Shown here: positions 32,949 through 46,293 of the stretch, piece by piece | Layout of the letters: each line of letters starts with the position of its first letter | Position numbering within the stretch: the first letter of the stretch is position 1 | Source of the DNA: Candidatus Angelobacter sp. Gp1-AA117 | GTDB taxonomy: Bacteria > Acidobacteriota > Terriglobia > Terriglobales > Acidobacteriaceae | Length of the DNA: 53,428 nucleotides | Reading direction: 5' to 3' | Assembly (NCBI GenBank): GCA_003223515.1 | Contig: QHVI01000031.1 | Span: forward strand, 1-53,428 | The notes under the pieces: model-generated | The model's database searches: none | Told to the model about the DNA's origin: nothing | What the model saw: the letters and a program-made list of their open reading frames with translations, nothing else | Made by a program: the position numbers and the translations under genes

Positions 32949-35537
32949 ATGAAAAAGGGAAATCTCATAGCGATTTTGTTAGCGGTGATTAGCTTAATAT
33001 CCGTCATACAGGCACAGGAGTATCAACAGACACCTGCGCCGCCATCATCATCCCAGGCTCTGCAGCCGGAGCCGGGTGTGGCCCACATCAGCCTGATCCA
33101 TGGAGAGGTGTCCATGCAGCGCGGTGATTCAGGTGACTGGGCATCTACCACGCTGAACACTCCGCTGGTGCGCGGAGACCAGGTGGCTACCGGCGATAAA
33201 TCCCGCACTGAGATACAACTGGATTACGCGGACGTAGTGCGGCTATCGGCGCGCAGCCAGATGAGAATTGCCGACCTTACGCGCACCCGTATTCAGATAC
33301 AGCTATCACAGGGCTATGCCAATTTCACTACCTTCAAGGGAAGCGAAGCCGATACAGAAATCGACACGCCCAACGTGGCCGTGCGTCCATTGAAGCATGG
33401 CCGCTACCGCATTCAGGTCAATTCAGATGCGGAAACCGATGTGATCGTGCGCGAAGGTGAAGCTGAGATCACCACGCCGCAAGGCAGCACCGTCCTCAAA
33501 GAAGGTCACCAGATGACCATCCGCGGTCTTGATAACCCTGAATACCGGGTTGCGGATGCTCCGGGAACGGATGATTGGGACCGCTGGAACAAGGATCGCG
33601 ACAAGTGGATGCGCGAAGCGGAAGGCTGGCGCAGAACCAACCAGTACTACACCGGTGCGAATGATCTCGATACTCATGGGCACTGGGACGACATCCCCGG
33701 CTACGGATGGGTCTGGGCTCCGTATCAGACGGCCGGCTGGGCTCCGTACCAGTACGGACGCTGGGTGTGGGAGCCTTACTATGGCTGGACCTGGGTCTCC
33801 TACGAGCCGTGGGGCTGGGCACCTTATCACTATGGCCGCTGGTTTGTCCGTGCAGGTTACTGGTACTGGTGGCCTGGGCCGGTACATGTCCACTATCGTC
33901 CGTTGTGGGCACCAGCCTATGTTGCGTTCATCGGCTTTGGACCACACGTAAGCTTGGGTTTCGGTTCGATTGGATGGATTCCATGCGGCCCGCATGATTA
34001 CTTCTATCCGTGGTATGGACGCGGCTTCAACCGCATTCACGTCACTAATATCGTGAACGTGACCAATGTGACCAACGTTACCAATGTGAACAACGTGGTA
34101 GTGCCTCCGCTGCATGGAGTACGCGGACGCGAGCCGCTGATCTCGAATGTACGCCTGGCAATGACCGATGCGCGTGTGCGGCAGGGGATCACCACTGTCT
34201 CTGCTGAAGATTTTGGCAGAGGCGTGGCGCCCAGCAGGCGGCAAGGCATCGATGAAGGCACGCTCAAGCAGGCGCAGGTTGTAGCCGGAAATCTGCCCGT
34301 GGTTCCTACGCGCGACAGTTTGCTCACCACGAACCGGGGAATCACTCCCACGGTTTCAACAGCGACGCCGAAGACCAGTGATCGCTTCTTCGTGAAGAAC
34401 CAGCCGCCCGCAGGTCCGCCTGCGTTTCAGGAGCAGGCGAACCAGGTGCGCGAGGTAATTCGCGCGCATGGTGAAGGCGCGCAGACCACCGTGGGAGCGC
34501 AGACGACTACCGACGGCCAGCGAATTGGCCCCAGTGGTAATCGCGGCAATGCCGGAACAGGGCTGAATCCCACTGTGGGTGCACAGACTACTGTTGGCGG
34601 CCAGCAAGTTGGTCGCGGCAGCGAAAGGCCGGAAGGCGCGAAGCCCCCAGTCAGCGTTTCGCCGGGCGTTTCCAGCGCAGGTCATGAAGGCTGGAATACT
34701 TTCGGCAAGCCCCGGCAGGATGGAGGCTTCACCGGCAGCGAAGCGCAAACGACTGTAGCGCAGAGCTCAGGTTCAGCGCCGCAGGGTGCTTCCGGTCAGA
34801 ACAACGGAAACAACAACCAGAATCAGAATGGCAATCGCGGTGATTGGCGTAAATTTGGAAACCGCAATCAGGGGAGCCAACCTGCGCCGACTGCTACTCC
34901 GGCAGAAAGAGGATCAGGGAGTACCACTCCGGCTCCTATGCCCATGGAACACCCCGGCGCTTCCGGCAGAAGCGGGCAGAACGAAGGCCCTGCTCCCATG
35001 CCGCAAACGCCTAAGCCTGAAAGCAACAACAATGAATGGCACAGGTTCCCACAGCATGGCCAAGGACAGGATGGCAGCGCATCCGCCCCCAAGTCAATGC
35101 CGATGGAACCCGCACCGCCAGCGCGGAATGGTTCACCGGCACCTGAACCGCCGCGACACAATGACCGTACGAATCAGACGTCTCCGGAATGGAATAGATT
35201 TCCAACAGCAGGCGGAAGCAGCACACCTCGCAGCTCGTCTGATGGTGCTAAGCCGCCATTGACGATTGAGCCGCCCATTGTGCGGCCACGGACAGGTAAT
35301 AATGAGCGGTCCATGCCTCCAACTCCTGCTCCCAGGAGCGAGCCACGGTACACGCCGCCATCTCCATCACCGGCGCCTGCGCCGCGCATGGAGCCGCCCA
35401 CCAGGTCAGCGCCGCCTGCGCCTCATTCAGAGCCGCGCAGTGCGCCTTCCGGCGGTGGCGGAAAAGCTAGTGGAGGAAATCACGGCGGTTCGTCTGAGCC
35501 CAAATCGGGGTCCAGCGGACATCATAAAGACAACTAA
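32949..35537 (+). CDS. Secreted FecR-domain protein with Trp/Tyr-Gly repeats (DUF6600-like) and Pro-rich C-terminus
   Basis: ATG 32949 has GGGAGG just upstream and opens a signal peptide (LIAILLAVISLISVIQAQ); the product is 862 residues. Residues about 45-185 are a FecR-like domain (HISLIHGEVSMQRGD, GDQVATGDKSRTEIQL, IVREGEAEITTPQGSTVL). About 235-345 is an aromatic repeat block (YGWVWAPYQTAGWAPYQYGR, WGWAPYHYGRWF) as in the DUF6600 family. A short NVTNVTNVTNVNNV run follows near 34060. The C-terminal 400 residues are disordered, with repeated QTTVGAQTT and QQVG phrases, then Asn/Gln and Pro-rich stretches. The role is probably extracytoplasmic, at the cell envelope; no sigma-factor partner is adjacent, so classical Fec signalling is not implied. 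Confidence 0.85.
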   Translation: MKKGNLIAILLAVISLISVIQAQEYQQTPAPPSSSQALQPEPGVAHISLIHGEVSMQRGDSGDWASTTLNTPLVRGDQVATGDKSRTEIQLDYADVVRLSARSQMRIADLTRTRIQIQLSQGYANFTTFKGSEADTEIDTPNVAVRPLKHGRYRIQVNSDAETDVIVREGEAEITTPQGSTVLKEGHQMTIRGLDNPEYRVADAPGTDDWDRWNKDRDKWMREAEGWRRTNQYYTGANDLDTHGHWDDIPGYGWVWAPYQTAGWAPYQYGRWVWEPYYGWTWVSYEPWGWAPYHYGRWFVRAGYWYWWPGPVHVHYRPLWAPAYVAFIGFGPHVSLGFGSIGWIPCGPHDYFYPWYGRGFNRIHVTNIVNVTNVTNVTNVNNVVVPPLHGVRGREPLISNVRLAMTDARVRQGITTVSAEDFGRGVAPSRRQGIDEGTLKQAQVVAGNLPVVPTRDSLLTTNRGITPTVSTATPKTSDRFFVKNQPPAGPPAFQEQANQVREVIRAHGEGAQTTVGAQTTTDGQRIGPSGNRGNAGTGLNPTVGAQTTVGGQQVGRGSERPEGAKPPVSVSPGVSSAGHEGWNTFGKPRQDGGFTGSEAQTTVAQSSGSAPQGASGQNNGNNNQNQNGNRGDWRKFGNRNQGSQPAPTATPAERGSGSTTPAPMPMEHPGASGRSGQNEGPAPMPQTPKPESNNNEWHRFPQHGQGQDGSASAPKSMPMEPAPPARNGSPAPEPPRHNDRTNQTSPEWNRFPTAGGSSTPRSSSDGAKPPLTIEPPIVRPRTGNNERSMPPTPAPRSEPRYTPPSPSPAPAPRMEPPTRSAPPAPHSEPRSAPSGGGGKASGGNHGGSSEPKSGSSGHHKDN

Positions 35538-36048
35538 GGCTTGAGTCCGGTTCTTTAAGATAACTCTGGAAGAGGGGAGAATCGGACTCAAACGGCGGCG
35601 GGGCCGCAGGATCCCCGCCGCCGTAAAAACCTTACCGCTGATGACGCTGATTCACGCAAGATAAACCTCAACACAGATGACACTGATGGAACAGATTTCC
35701 ACAGATAAAACTCAGGTCAAAAACCAAAAGCTGAAAAGGACGCGAAGGGCGCAAAGGAAACAAGACCAAAGCCTCCGCTGATGACGCTGATGAACGGCTT
35801 AGGCAAGATAAACCTCAACACAGATGACACTGATTGGACTGATTCACACAGATAAAGCTGAAGGGTAAAAGCAAAAGCCTAAAAAGAAAAACCAAGAGCC
35901 AAGAGCCAAAAGCTAAAAGCCCATTTACTCATTTACCAACTTACCCATTTAGCCAATCATCTGATTTGCGCAAATACACTTTGATTCGCGTCATTCACGC
36001 ATTATTTCCCCGCTAGCTTGACGGAATTGTTGCTGATACCATTTGTTC
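35538..36048. repeat. Intergenic hairpins and dispersed repeat cluster R2
   Basis: No gene is seen. Two hairpins follow the FecR-protein stop. TTGAGTCCG at 35541 pairs with CGGACTCAA at 35583. ACGGCGGCGGGG (35592-35603) pairs perfectly with CCCCGCCGCCGT (35613-35624) but is followed by A, not T, residues. From about 35630 to 36005 several copies of the CCTCAACACAGATGACACTG phrase, GAAGGGCGCAAAGGA-type phrases and a CCAAGAGCCAAAAGC tract occur. The hutU promoter must lie within or beside these. Confidence 0.7.
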
Positions 36049-37734
<1,686 letters not shown>

Positions 37735-37881
37735 TTGCAAATGCGATAAGCACAGGGCAGCGAGGCGACACATCCAAGCCTTTTCAACCGCAAAGGGCGC
37801 AAAGGAAGCAAGAAAATTACAAATCACAAGTCACCAATTACCCAATCTCCCTACCTTCTGCTGGCCAATATCGGCCAACTT
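37735..37881. repeat. Short intergenic repeat between hutU and hutI
   Basis: This interval contains CAACCGCAAAGGGCGCAAAGG, a form of the rRNA-unrelated GCAAAGG/GCAGAGG dispersed phrase also seen near 39130 and, inverted, near 18250. ATTACAAATCACAAGTCACC follows. The repeat tail runs into the first codons of hutI. Confidence 0.55.
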
Positions 37882-39114
37882 GTGACTGTACGCGGAGGTT
37901 CCTCTCCTCGCCGTGGAAACGCTCTCAAAGAAATTGGAATAATTACCGATGCGGCCGTGCTCTGCGCGGGAGGCAAGATCGTGGCTGCCGGACGGCAGCG
38001 TGAGATCCTGCGCGATCCGTGGCTGAAGAGACACAAGCGCAAGCTATGCGAGATCGATTGCCAGGGCAGAGTTGCTCTTCCGGGATTGGTCGACTCGCAC
38101 ACGCATCCGGTCTTTGCCGCACCCCGGCTGGTGGATTTTGCAAAGAGGATTGCAGGCGCTTCCTACCAGGAGATTGCCGCTGCCGGTGGAGGCATCCGCT
38201 CCAGCGTTGCTGCTGTGAGAAAAGCAACATGCCTGGAGCTTTCAAAAGAAGTCCTGCGGGCGCTGAACAACATGATGGCCCACGGCACGACAACGGTGGA
38301 AGCCAAATCAGGATACGGATTGAGTTCAAAAGACGAAATCAAATCTTTGCAGGCAATTCATGATGCGGCCGCGCAATGGCCAGGGACGGTTGCGGCAACT
38401 TTGCTGGCCGCCCATGTGGTCCCGCCCGAGTTTGCCGGCAAAGACGACCAATATATTGAAACGGTCTGCAACGACATAATCCCGAAAGCAGCAAGGGCCA
38501 AACTGGCCAGCTTTGTGGATGTCTTCTGCGAACGGGGCGCATTTACGCTGGCGCAATCGGAGAAAGTTTTTGCCGCTGCCCGGCAGCACGGTCTGGATAC
38601 CCGTGCTCACGTCTGCCAGTTTACAGCGTCCAAACTGGAGACACTGCTTTCATTTCAGCCTGCTTCGCTGGATCACATGGATTGTGTAGCGCCGGAAGAA
38701 ATCACCGCTTTAGCAGGAAACGAGACGGTAGCCACGCTTCTGCCCGGAGCAAACTACTTTCTCGGCCACGGCGGCTATCCTGACGCGCGCCACCTGATCG
38801 ATTCGGGTGTCGCCGTAGCTTTGGCTACTGACTATAATCCAGGGACATCACCCACGCTCAGCATGCCCTTTGTCATGTCCCTGGCCTGTACGCACATGAA
38901 GATGAGTCCTGAAGAAGCGATAGCGGCCTGCACCATCAATGCTGCCTGCGCTCTGCGCCTGCAGGGCCGCAAGGGAAGCATTGAGCCGGGAAAAGACGCC
39001 GATCTTGCGGTTTTCGACGTAGAAGACTACAGGGAAATTCCCTATTGGTTTGCCTGGAACCGGTGTTCGAAAGTTATTATTGCTGGTCAGCACGCGTGGA
39101 GCAGCACAGCCTAG
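37882..39114 (+). CDS. hutI: Imidazolonepropionase
   Basis: The enzyme hydrolyses 4-imidazolone-5-propionate to formiminoglutamate in the histidine pathway; it is a cytoplasmic, metal-dependent amidohydrolase. Seen are the metal-binding LPGLVDSHTHPVF, GTTTVEAKSGYGLS, TRAHVCQFTASKLE, DHMDCVAPEE and LATDYNPGTSPTLSMPF. The product is 410 residues from GTG 37882. The family's usual first strand (LLANIGQLVTVRG) is partly encoded upstream of this GTG, in the same open frame, where no ATG, GTG or TTG is found. Translation may begin at a CTG near 37855-37861, or the start was altered by the repeat just upstream. It pairs with hutU. Confidence 0.93.
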   Translation: MTVRGGSSPRRGNALKEIGIITDAAVLCAGGKIVAAGRQREILRDPWLKRHKRKLCEIDCQGRVALPGLVDSHTHPVFAAPRLVDFAKRIAGASYQEIAAAGGGIRSSVAAVRKATCLELSKEVLRALNNMMAHGTTTVEAKSGYGLSSKDEIKSLQAIHDAAAQWPGTVAATLLAAHVVPPEFAGKDDQYIETVCNDIIPKAARAKLASFVDVFCERGAFTLAQSEKVFAAARQHGLDTRAHVCQFTASKLETLLSFQPASLDHMDCVAPEEITALAGNETVATLLPGANYFLGHGGYPDARHLIDSGVAVALATDYNPGTSPTLSMPFVMSLACTHMKMSPEEAIAACTINAACALRLQGRKGSIEPGKDADLAVFDVEDYREIPYWFAWNRCSKVIIAGQHAWSSTA

Positions 39115-39341
39115 CCGAGCCAAAACCTTTTAACCGCAGAGGACGCAAAGGACGCAGAGGAAGAAAAATATTCCTGTGTATTGAATAACAAAGCGTTTTT
39201 GACCTTCAGGATCGTTGAGTTATGCCGAACCTGAAACTTAGAGGGGCAAGGCGCATGAAAAGCTGGCGGCGAATGGGGGGCGGAGATCGAATCTTCGCAA
39301 GAAAACAAAATTGTTCTATTCCTTAACAGAGGAGTAATCAT

Positions 39342-42020
39342 TTGAAGAAGCTTGTTGCAGCTATCTTTTTATTCATACCTTTCATGGCCGTCGCCCAACG
39401 CCTGCCGGGAAATGTTGTGCCTGAACACTACAGTCTCAGCTTTACTCCGGACTTGCAGAAGGCCACGTTTGCAGGACAGGAGACGATCGACGTAAGGATT
39501 GCACAGCCTGCCACTTCCATCACCCTGAACGCAATTGAACTTGAACTTCAGGACATAAGCATTACCCAGAACGGTAATGCTCAGAAAGCCCAGGTACGTC
39601 TGACCCCGGAAAAAGAGCAGGCCACGCTGACAGTGCCCGCACAGCTTGCCGCCGGGACTGCAAGCATTCAGATTCAGTTCACGGGAACCCTCAATGACAA
39701 GCTGCGGGGCTTTTATCTCGCGAAAACGAAGCTGCGCAACTACGCGACCTCTCAATTTGAAGCGACCGATGCCCGCCGCGCCTTTCCTTCCTTCGATGAA
39801 CCTGCCCTGAAATCTATTTTTGATATCACGCTGATCGTAAACAAAGGTGATACCGCCATCTCGAATGGCCGCATCGTTTCCGACACCCCCGGCCCCGGTG
39901 AAGACCAGCACACCCTGAAATTCTCCACGACAAAACGCATGTCCACCTATCTGGTAGCCATGGCGGTAGGCGATTTTCAGTGCAATGACGGTGAATCAGA
40001 CGGCATTCCCATTCGGGTGTGCGGCACGCCTGACAAAAAGCCGCTGGGCGCTATAGCCCTGCGCTATGCAGAAGAGATCCTCAAATATTATGACCAGTAT
40101 TACGGAATCAAATATCCATTTGAGAAGCTGGACATACTGGGCGTGCCCGACTTTGAAGCGGGCGCCATGGAGAACACTGGCGCAATCTTCTACCGCGAGT
40201 CATTGCTCTTTATCGACGATAAGAACTCTTCGGTAGACTCTCACCAGCAGGTCTTCGAGGTGCTTGCCCATGAGATGGCTCACCAATGGTTTGGCGACCT
40301 GGTCACCATGAAGTGGTGGGACAATATCTGGCTCAATGAAGGTTTTGCCACCTGGATGGCCCTCAAACCTTCGCAGGCCCTGCATCCTGAATGGAATGCC
40401 ACGCTGGACGCAGTCAAAGAGACTAACAGCGCGGTCATGCTGGATTCGCTGCGCAATACACATCCTATTCGCGCCAAAGCCGATACTCCGGACGAGATCA
40501 ACGAACTCTTTGATCCTATTTCCTATGAAAAAGCGGCCGCAGTTCTCAGGATGATAGAGGCTTACGTGAGTCCGGATGTGTTTCGCCGCGGAGTCAATGG
40601 CTATCTGCGAAAGTTTCAATACAGCAATGCCGCTGCCGAAGATTTCTGGGGAACGCTGGCCCTGGCTTCCGGACGTCCGATCGACCGTATCATGCCCGCT
40701 TTTGTGAACCAGCCGGGAGTGCCGCTGATCAAGGTAAGCATGAAATGCGTAACTCCACCGGCAACCGCCGAGCGGCCGGTGCGGCGCAAAGGACGCCGCA
40801 GTCGCGTTCCCGCCAAACCTCAGCCTAAGACTGAGATCACCGCCTCGCAGCAACGCTTCATTGCCAGGGCTCATTCAGGCCCTGCCGGAACCGAACAGTG
40901 GATGATTCCAGTCTGTCTCAAGTCTTCCAGCAGCAGGCCCTTCTGCCAGATTTTCAGCGAGCGCCAGCAGACGATATCGCTGCCCGGCTGTTCGCAATGG
41001 GTCATGACCAATGCCAATGCGGTTGGTTATTACCGCACCCAATATGACGGCGATATGCTGAAAAACCTGAGCACGGTTCTCACGGATCATCTGAGCACCG
41101 CTGAGCGCATGTCATTGCTGACGGATCAATCTGCGCTCATGCGCTCCGGCCAGGAGAATATCGCCGCCTTCCTCGATCTGGTAGCAGCCCTCAGCTCAGA
41201 CCAGGAACGCGCCGTGATGGAGAGTTATGTTCCTACATTGCGCTCCATCAACAGGTATCTCCTGACCTCTGCTGACCGGGATACTTTTCATGCATGGATT
41301 CGTTCAACTTTCCGGCCGATGATGGCGAAGATAGGGTGGACACCTGCTCCCGGCGAAAGCGAAGACATGCACACCCTCAGGTCCGATCTGGTCGACATCC
41401 TGGGCATGATCGGCGAAGACCCGGAGACCATCCGCGAATCCACCCGGCTGGCACAGCAATACCTGCAGGATTTCCATAGCGTAGACGCCACTCTTGCCAA
41501 ACAAGTGCTGCAGGTAGCCGCGCGTTACGGCAATGCTGAACTGTTCGATCAATACCTTGCAGCCAGGCAGAGTGCGCGCTCGCCTGAGCAGTACTACAAC
41601 GTGGATTCCTCGATGAGTGAATTTCGCGATCCGCAACTGGTACAACGTCTGTTACAACTCAGTGTTTCTCCGGAAATCCGAAATCAGGATGCGCCATTCA
41701 TGGTCTCTTCAGTACTGATGAATGCTGACTCCCAGGAGACCGCATGGCCATGGATCAAGCAGCACTGGGACGATGTGGAGAAGAAGATCACCATGTCCAG
41801 CGGAATCACCATTGTGAGCGGCACCCAGAATTTTTGCAGCGCAGAAGCTCGTGACGATGTGCAGCGCTTCTTCAGCGAGCACAAGGTGCCTTCCTCCGAG
41901 CGCGCCTTGAAGCAGGCCGTGGAGCGCATTGATTCCTGCATCAGCTTCCGTGAACACCAGCAAACCAACCTGGCAGCATGGCTGGGGCAGCACGGCAGCG
42001 CCAACGCCGCAGGGAGATAG
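39342..42020 (+). CDS. M1 family zinc aminopeptidase (secreted or periplasmic)
   Basis: TTG 39342 is favoured by GAGGAG just upstream and by the signal peptide it opens (KKLVAAIFLFIPFMAVAQ); the product has 892 residues. The fold is that of gluzincin aminopeptidases: the substrate-binding GAMEN motif near residue 274, then zinc-binding HEMAH (His310, Glu311, His314) and Glu333 in WLNEGFATWM. The C-terminal half is an ERAP1-like helical domain. A basic stretch (RPVRRKGRRSRVPAKPQPK) near residue 480 is an unusual insertion in the linker. It removes N-terminal amino acids from peptides outside the cytoplasm. It is a single gene, flanked by dispersed repeats on both sides. Confidence 0.95.
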   Translation: MKKLVAAIFLFIPFMAVAQRLPGNVVPEHYSLSFTPDLQKATFAGQETIDVRIAQPATSITLNAIELELQDISITQNGNAQKAQVRLTPEKEQATLTVPAQLAAGTASIQIQFTGTLNDKLRGFYLAKTKLRNYATSQFEATDARRAFPSFDEPALKSIFDITLIVNKGDTAISNGRIVSDTPGPGEDQHTLKFSTTKRMSTYLVAMAVGDFQCNDGESDGIPIRVCGTPDKKPLGAIALRYAEEILKYYDQYYGIKYPFEKLDILGVPDFEAGAMENTGAIFYRESLLFIDDKNSSVDSHQQVFEVLAHEMAHQWFGDLVTMKWWDNIWLNEGFATWMALKPSQALHPEWNATLDAVKETNSAVMLDSLRNTHPIRAKADTPDEINELFDPISYEKAAAVLRMIEAYVSPDVFRRGVNGYLRKFQYSNAAAEDFWGTLALASGRPIDRIMPAFVNQPGVPLIKVSMKCVTPPATAERPVRRKGRRSRVPAKPQPKTEITASQQRFIARAHSGPAGTEQWMIPVCLKSSSSRPFCQIFSERQQTISLPGCSQWVMTNANAVGYYRTQYDGDMLKNLSTVLTDHLSTAERMSLLTDQSALMRSGQENIAAFLDLVAALSSDQERAVMESYVPTLRSINRYLLTSADRDTFHAWIRSTFRPMMAKIGWTPAPGESEDMHTLRSDLVDILGMIGEDPETIRESTRLAQQYLQDFHSVDATLAKQVLQVAARYGNAELFDQYLAARQSARSPEQYYNVDSSMSEFRDPQLVQRLLQLSVSPEIRNQDAPFMVSSVLMNADSQETAWPWIKQHWDDVEKKITMSSGITIVSGTQNFCSAEARDDVQRFFSEHKVPSSERALKQAVERIDSCISFREHQQTNLAAWLGQHGSANAAGR

Positions 42021-42164
42021 GCCGGGCGAAGATAACAAAACCTCAACACAGATGACACTGATTGGACTGATTCACACAGATAAAACTAAGGCCAAGAGTA
42101 AAAGCTAAAAAAGCCAAAGAAGCCAAAAAAGCCAAAAGCTACAAGCTACTTTACTCGTGGTTTT
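42021..42164. repeat. Dispersed repeat cluster R3
   Basis: This contains CCTCAACACAGATGACACTG, then TTGGACTGATTCACACAGAT, then AAAGCCAAAGAAGCC-type low-complexity sequence, like the clusters near 28160 and 35815. It separates the convergent aminopeptidase and the small membrane-anchored gene. Confidence 0.75.
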
Positions 42165-42605
42165 CTACTGTTCCAGGAAGTAGGAGATTGTGATTCCGCG
42201 CCAGTGTTCTGATTTCTGCTGCAGGAAAGCTATCTGGCAATGAGAGCATCCGATGACCACCCGGCCGGGTGCTGTCCATTGGACTGTAATCCCGGCTGAA
42301 CGGGCGTCCTGCTCAATTCTGAAGATTTCGCCATCACTGGCCTCGCCGGTGAAGAACCCGCGCCGGATTGCTTCCTGCACCGGACGCAAGTTCACATGTG
42401 TAGAGAACGGCGCTTCCTCACCACAGCGTCGCTGCAGGATGGCTGCAGTCCACTGCTTATCAGGGCTGTTGATCTGGGAAAGAGTTTCATCGCTGCAAAG
42501 TGGCCTCAGATGGAAATAGACAACGGTCAACACGGCGAACATCAGGACCAGCACTGCGCCATAAATCAACGAACTGCGGATCATCTTGCGGGCGAATGGG
42601 TCCAT
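42165..42605 (-). CDS. Small membrane-anchored protein, unknown function
   Basis: The product is 146 residues from ATG 42605. One N-terminal hydrophobic helix (LIYGAVLVLMFAVLTVVYF) is followed by an exported-looking domain with phrases SPDKQWTAAILQRRCGE and FSTHVNLRP, resembling small DUF5412-type domains. Near the end is a Cys-rich GCSHCQ that, with two earlier Cys, could form disulfides or a metal site. It begins 3 bp after the engB stop and so is very likely translated from the same mRNA. Function unknown. Confidence 0.75.
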   Translation of the reverse strand: MDPFARKMIRSSLIYGAVLVLMFAVLTVVYFHLRPLCSDETLSQINSPDKQWTAAILQRRCGEEAPFSTHVNLRPVQEAIRRGFFTGEASDGEIFRIEQDARSAGITVQWTAPGRVVIGCSHCQIAFLQQKSEHWRGITISYFLEQ

Positions 42606-42608
42606 GGT

Positions 42609-43205
42609 CTATCTGGCGGCGCGCTCCCGTATCTCCCGCCAGAGTTCATCGCGGCCTGCTCCTGTTTTTGCGGAATAGGCCAGGATATTGGCGATGCCAT
42701 GCTCGCGGGAGAGAAGATTCAGGGCATTACGCAGTTTGTTGCCGGAGAGTTTGTCGCTCTTGGTGCCGACCACCAGAAAGTCTCTCCCACTGCTTTGCAG
42801 GAACTCAATTAATTGCTGGTCGCTGGCCTGTGGAGGCACATTGGCATCAATCAGGACAATTGCCAACTGCAGTGTTTGCCGCTCCTTCAGATAGGGCTCG
42901 ATGAATTTGGGCCACTCTGCGGAAATTTCTCTTGAGATTTTGGCGTAGCCATATCCTGGCAGGTCTACCAGCATCAATTCCGGATCATGCTGGTTGGGCT
43001 TGGCATAGAGGCCGATGAAGTTGATGGTGCGCGTCCTGCCTGGAGTGGAGCTTACATGCGCCAGCTTCTGGCCCAGCAGGGAATTGATGAGGCTCGATTT
43101 ACCTACGTTGGAGCGTCCTAAAAAGGCAAACTCCGGCGGGCCTTCAGCAGGGAAGAGCCGGGTGTCACCGGCGGCAATCAGGAATTTGGCGTGAATGGGC
43201 TTCAT
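42609..43205 (-). CDS. engB: Ribosome biogenesis GTP-binding protein EngB/YsxC
   Basis: ATG 43205 (MKPIHAKFLIAAGD) gives the normal length of 198 residues; the frame open upstream to 43262 is not used. It is a small TrmE-Era-type GTPase needed for large-subunit ribosome assembly. Seen are G1 GRSNVGKSSL, G2 region with SSTPGRTRTINF, G3 DLPGYGYA, G4 TKSDK and G5 SAKTG. It lies downstream of lon in the same orientation, with a P450 relic and a terminator between. The ribosome-binding site is not strong. Confidence 0.96.
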   Translation of the reverse strand: MKPIHAKFLIAAGDTRLFPAEGPPEFAFLGRSNVGKSSLINSLLGQKLAHVSSTPGRTRTINFIGLYAKPNQHDPELMLVDLPGYGYAKISREISAEWPKFIEPYLKERQTLQLAIVLIDANVPPQASDQQLIEFLQSSGRDFLVVGTKSDKLSGNKLRNALNLLSREHGIANILAYSAKTGAGRDELWREIRERAAR

Positions 43206-43342
43206 GTGGAGACTCAAAGAGCCCCTACTCCAGATTACAGCGGCAGGAACTCGGTCGAGCATTCGCTCTTGAATAGACTAGCAAATCAGCCATGCCCGGA
43301 ATCAACACATAAGAGATTTTTAACCTCGCCTGGTGGGATGAA

Positions 43343-43602
43343 ATGACTTATAAGGCAATGTTTGATGAACGGGTAGTGGATTCGCCGCACGAATTCCGCA
43401 TTGGGCGTCCTGCTTATGTCTACATGCACTGGGGCTATGGGTTGCACACCTGCTTCGGCCAATATGTGAATCAGGTGCAGATTCCCGGCATCTGAAGCCG
43501 CTGCTGGCGCAAAAAAATCTCCGCCGTGCGCCAGGCGATGCCGGTCAACTTCAATACACTGGCCCATTTCCATCAAGTTTGGGTGTGGAGTTTGATGTGT
43601 AA
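43343..43602 (+). pseudogene. Frameshifted C-terminal relic of a cytochrome P450
   Basis: Read on the plus strand, 43343 onward gives FDERVVDSPHEFRIGRP, then MHWGYGLHTCFGQYVNQVQI, ending at TGA 43493-43495. A one-base shift at that point continues the protein: KPLLAQKNLRRAPGDAGQLQ, then TGPFPSSLGVEFDV and TAA at 43600. GYGLHTCFG matches the P450 haem-ligand loop (FGxGxHxCxG, Cys being the axial ligand), and the following text fits the P450 C-terminus (GPFPxxLxVEF). The first 300 or so residues are absent, so this is a decayed remnant. It lies between engB and lon, opposite to both. Confidence 0.75.
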
Positions 43603-43629
43603 ACAGAGATCATTCCGAGGGGACAAGAT

Positions 43630-43659
43630 AAAAAGGCCTGCCACTCGGGCAGGCCTTTT
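43630..43659 (-). terminator. Rho-independent terminator after lon
   Basis: AAAAGGCCTGCC and GGCAGGCCTTTT form a stem of about 11-12 bp with a short loop, with a T-run on both sides. It lies 15 bp past the lon stop and could also end transcripts from the other strand. Confidence 0.85.
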
Positions 43660-43674
43660 GAACTGAGATGAATC

Positions 43675-46086
<2,412 letters not shown>

Positions 46087-46214
46087 TGAATAACCTTCTT
46101 TGCTGTCAGAGGCTTAACAGCCTTCTACTGCTAAGAATATCACGTAGGACAACCCCCGGTGGCGAGAGTATTTTTGTAACCCCCGTAGACACTCGTAAAA
46201 TCAATGATTTAAGC

Positions 46215-46245
46215 AAAGAAGCCCGCACCATGGCAGGCTTCTTTT
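46215..46245 (-). terminator. Probable terminator after clpX
   Basis: AAAGAAGCC and GGCTTCTTT form a 9-bp perfect stem, with a loop that has its own small GCC/GGC pairing. T-rich sequence flanks it. It lies about 50 bp past the clpX stop and upstream of lon. Confidence 0.7.
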
Positions 46246-46293
46246 GAGTATTAAAGTAACCAATTTGCACAGGGGATGGTGGAAAACCTGGCG

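Noticed and set aside
43286-43576. 96-residue minus-strand frame
   Set aside because: It is antisense to the P450 relic; the plus-strand reading has recognisable family motifs and this one does not.
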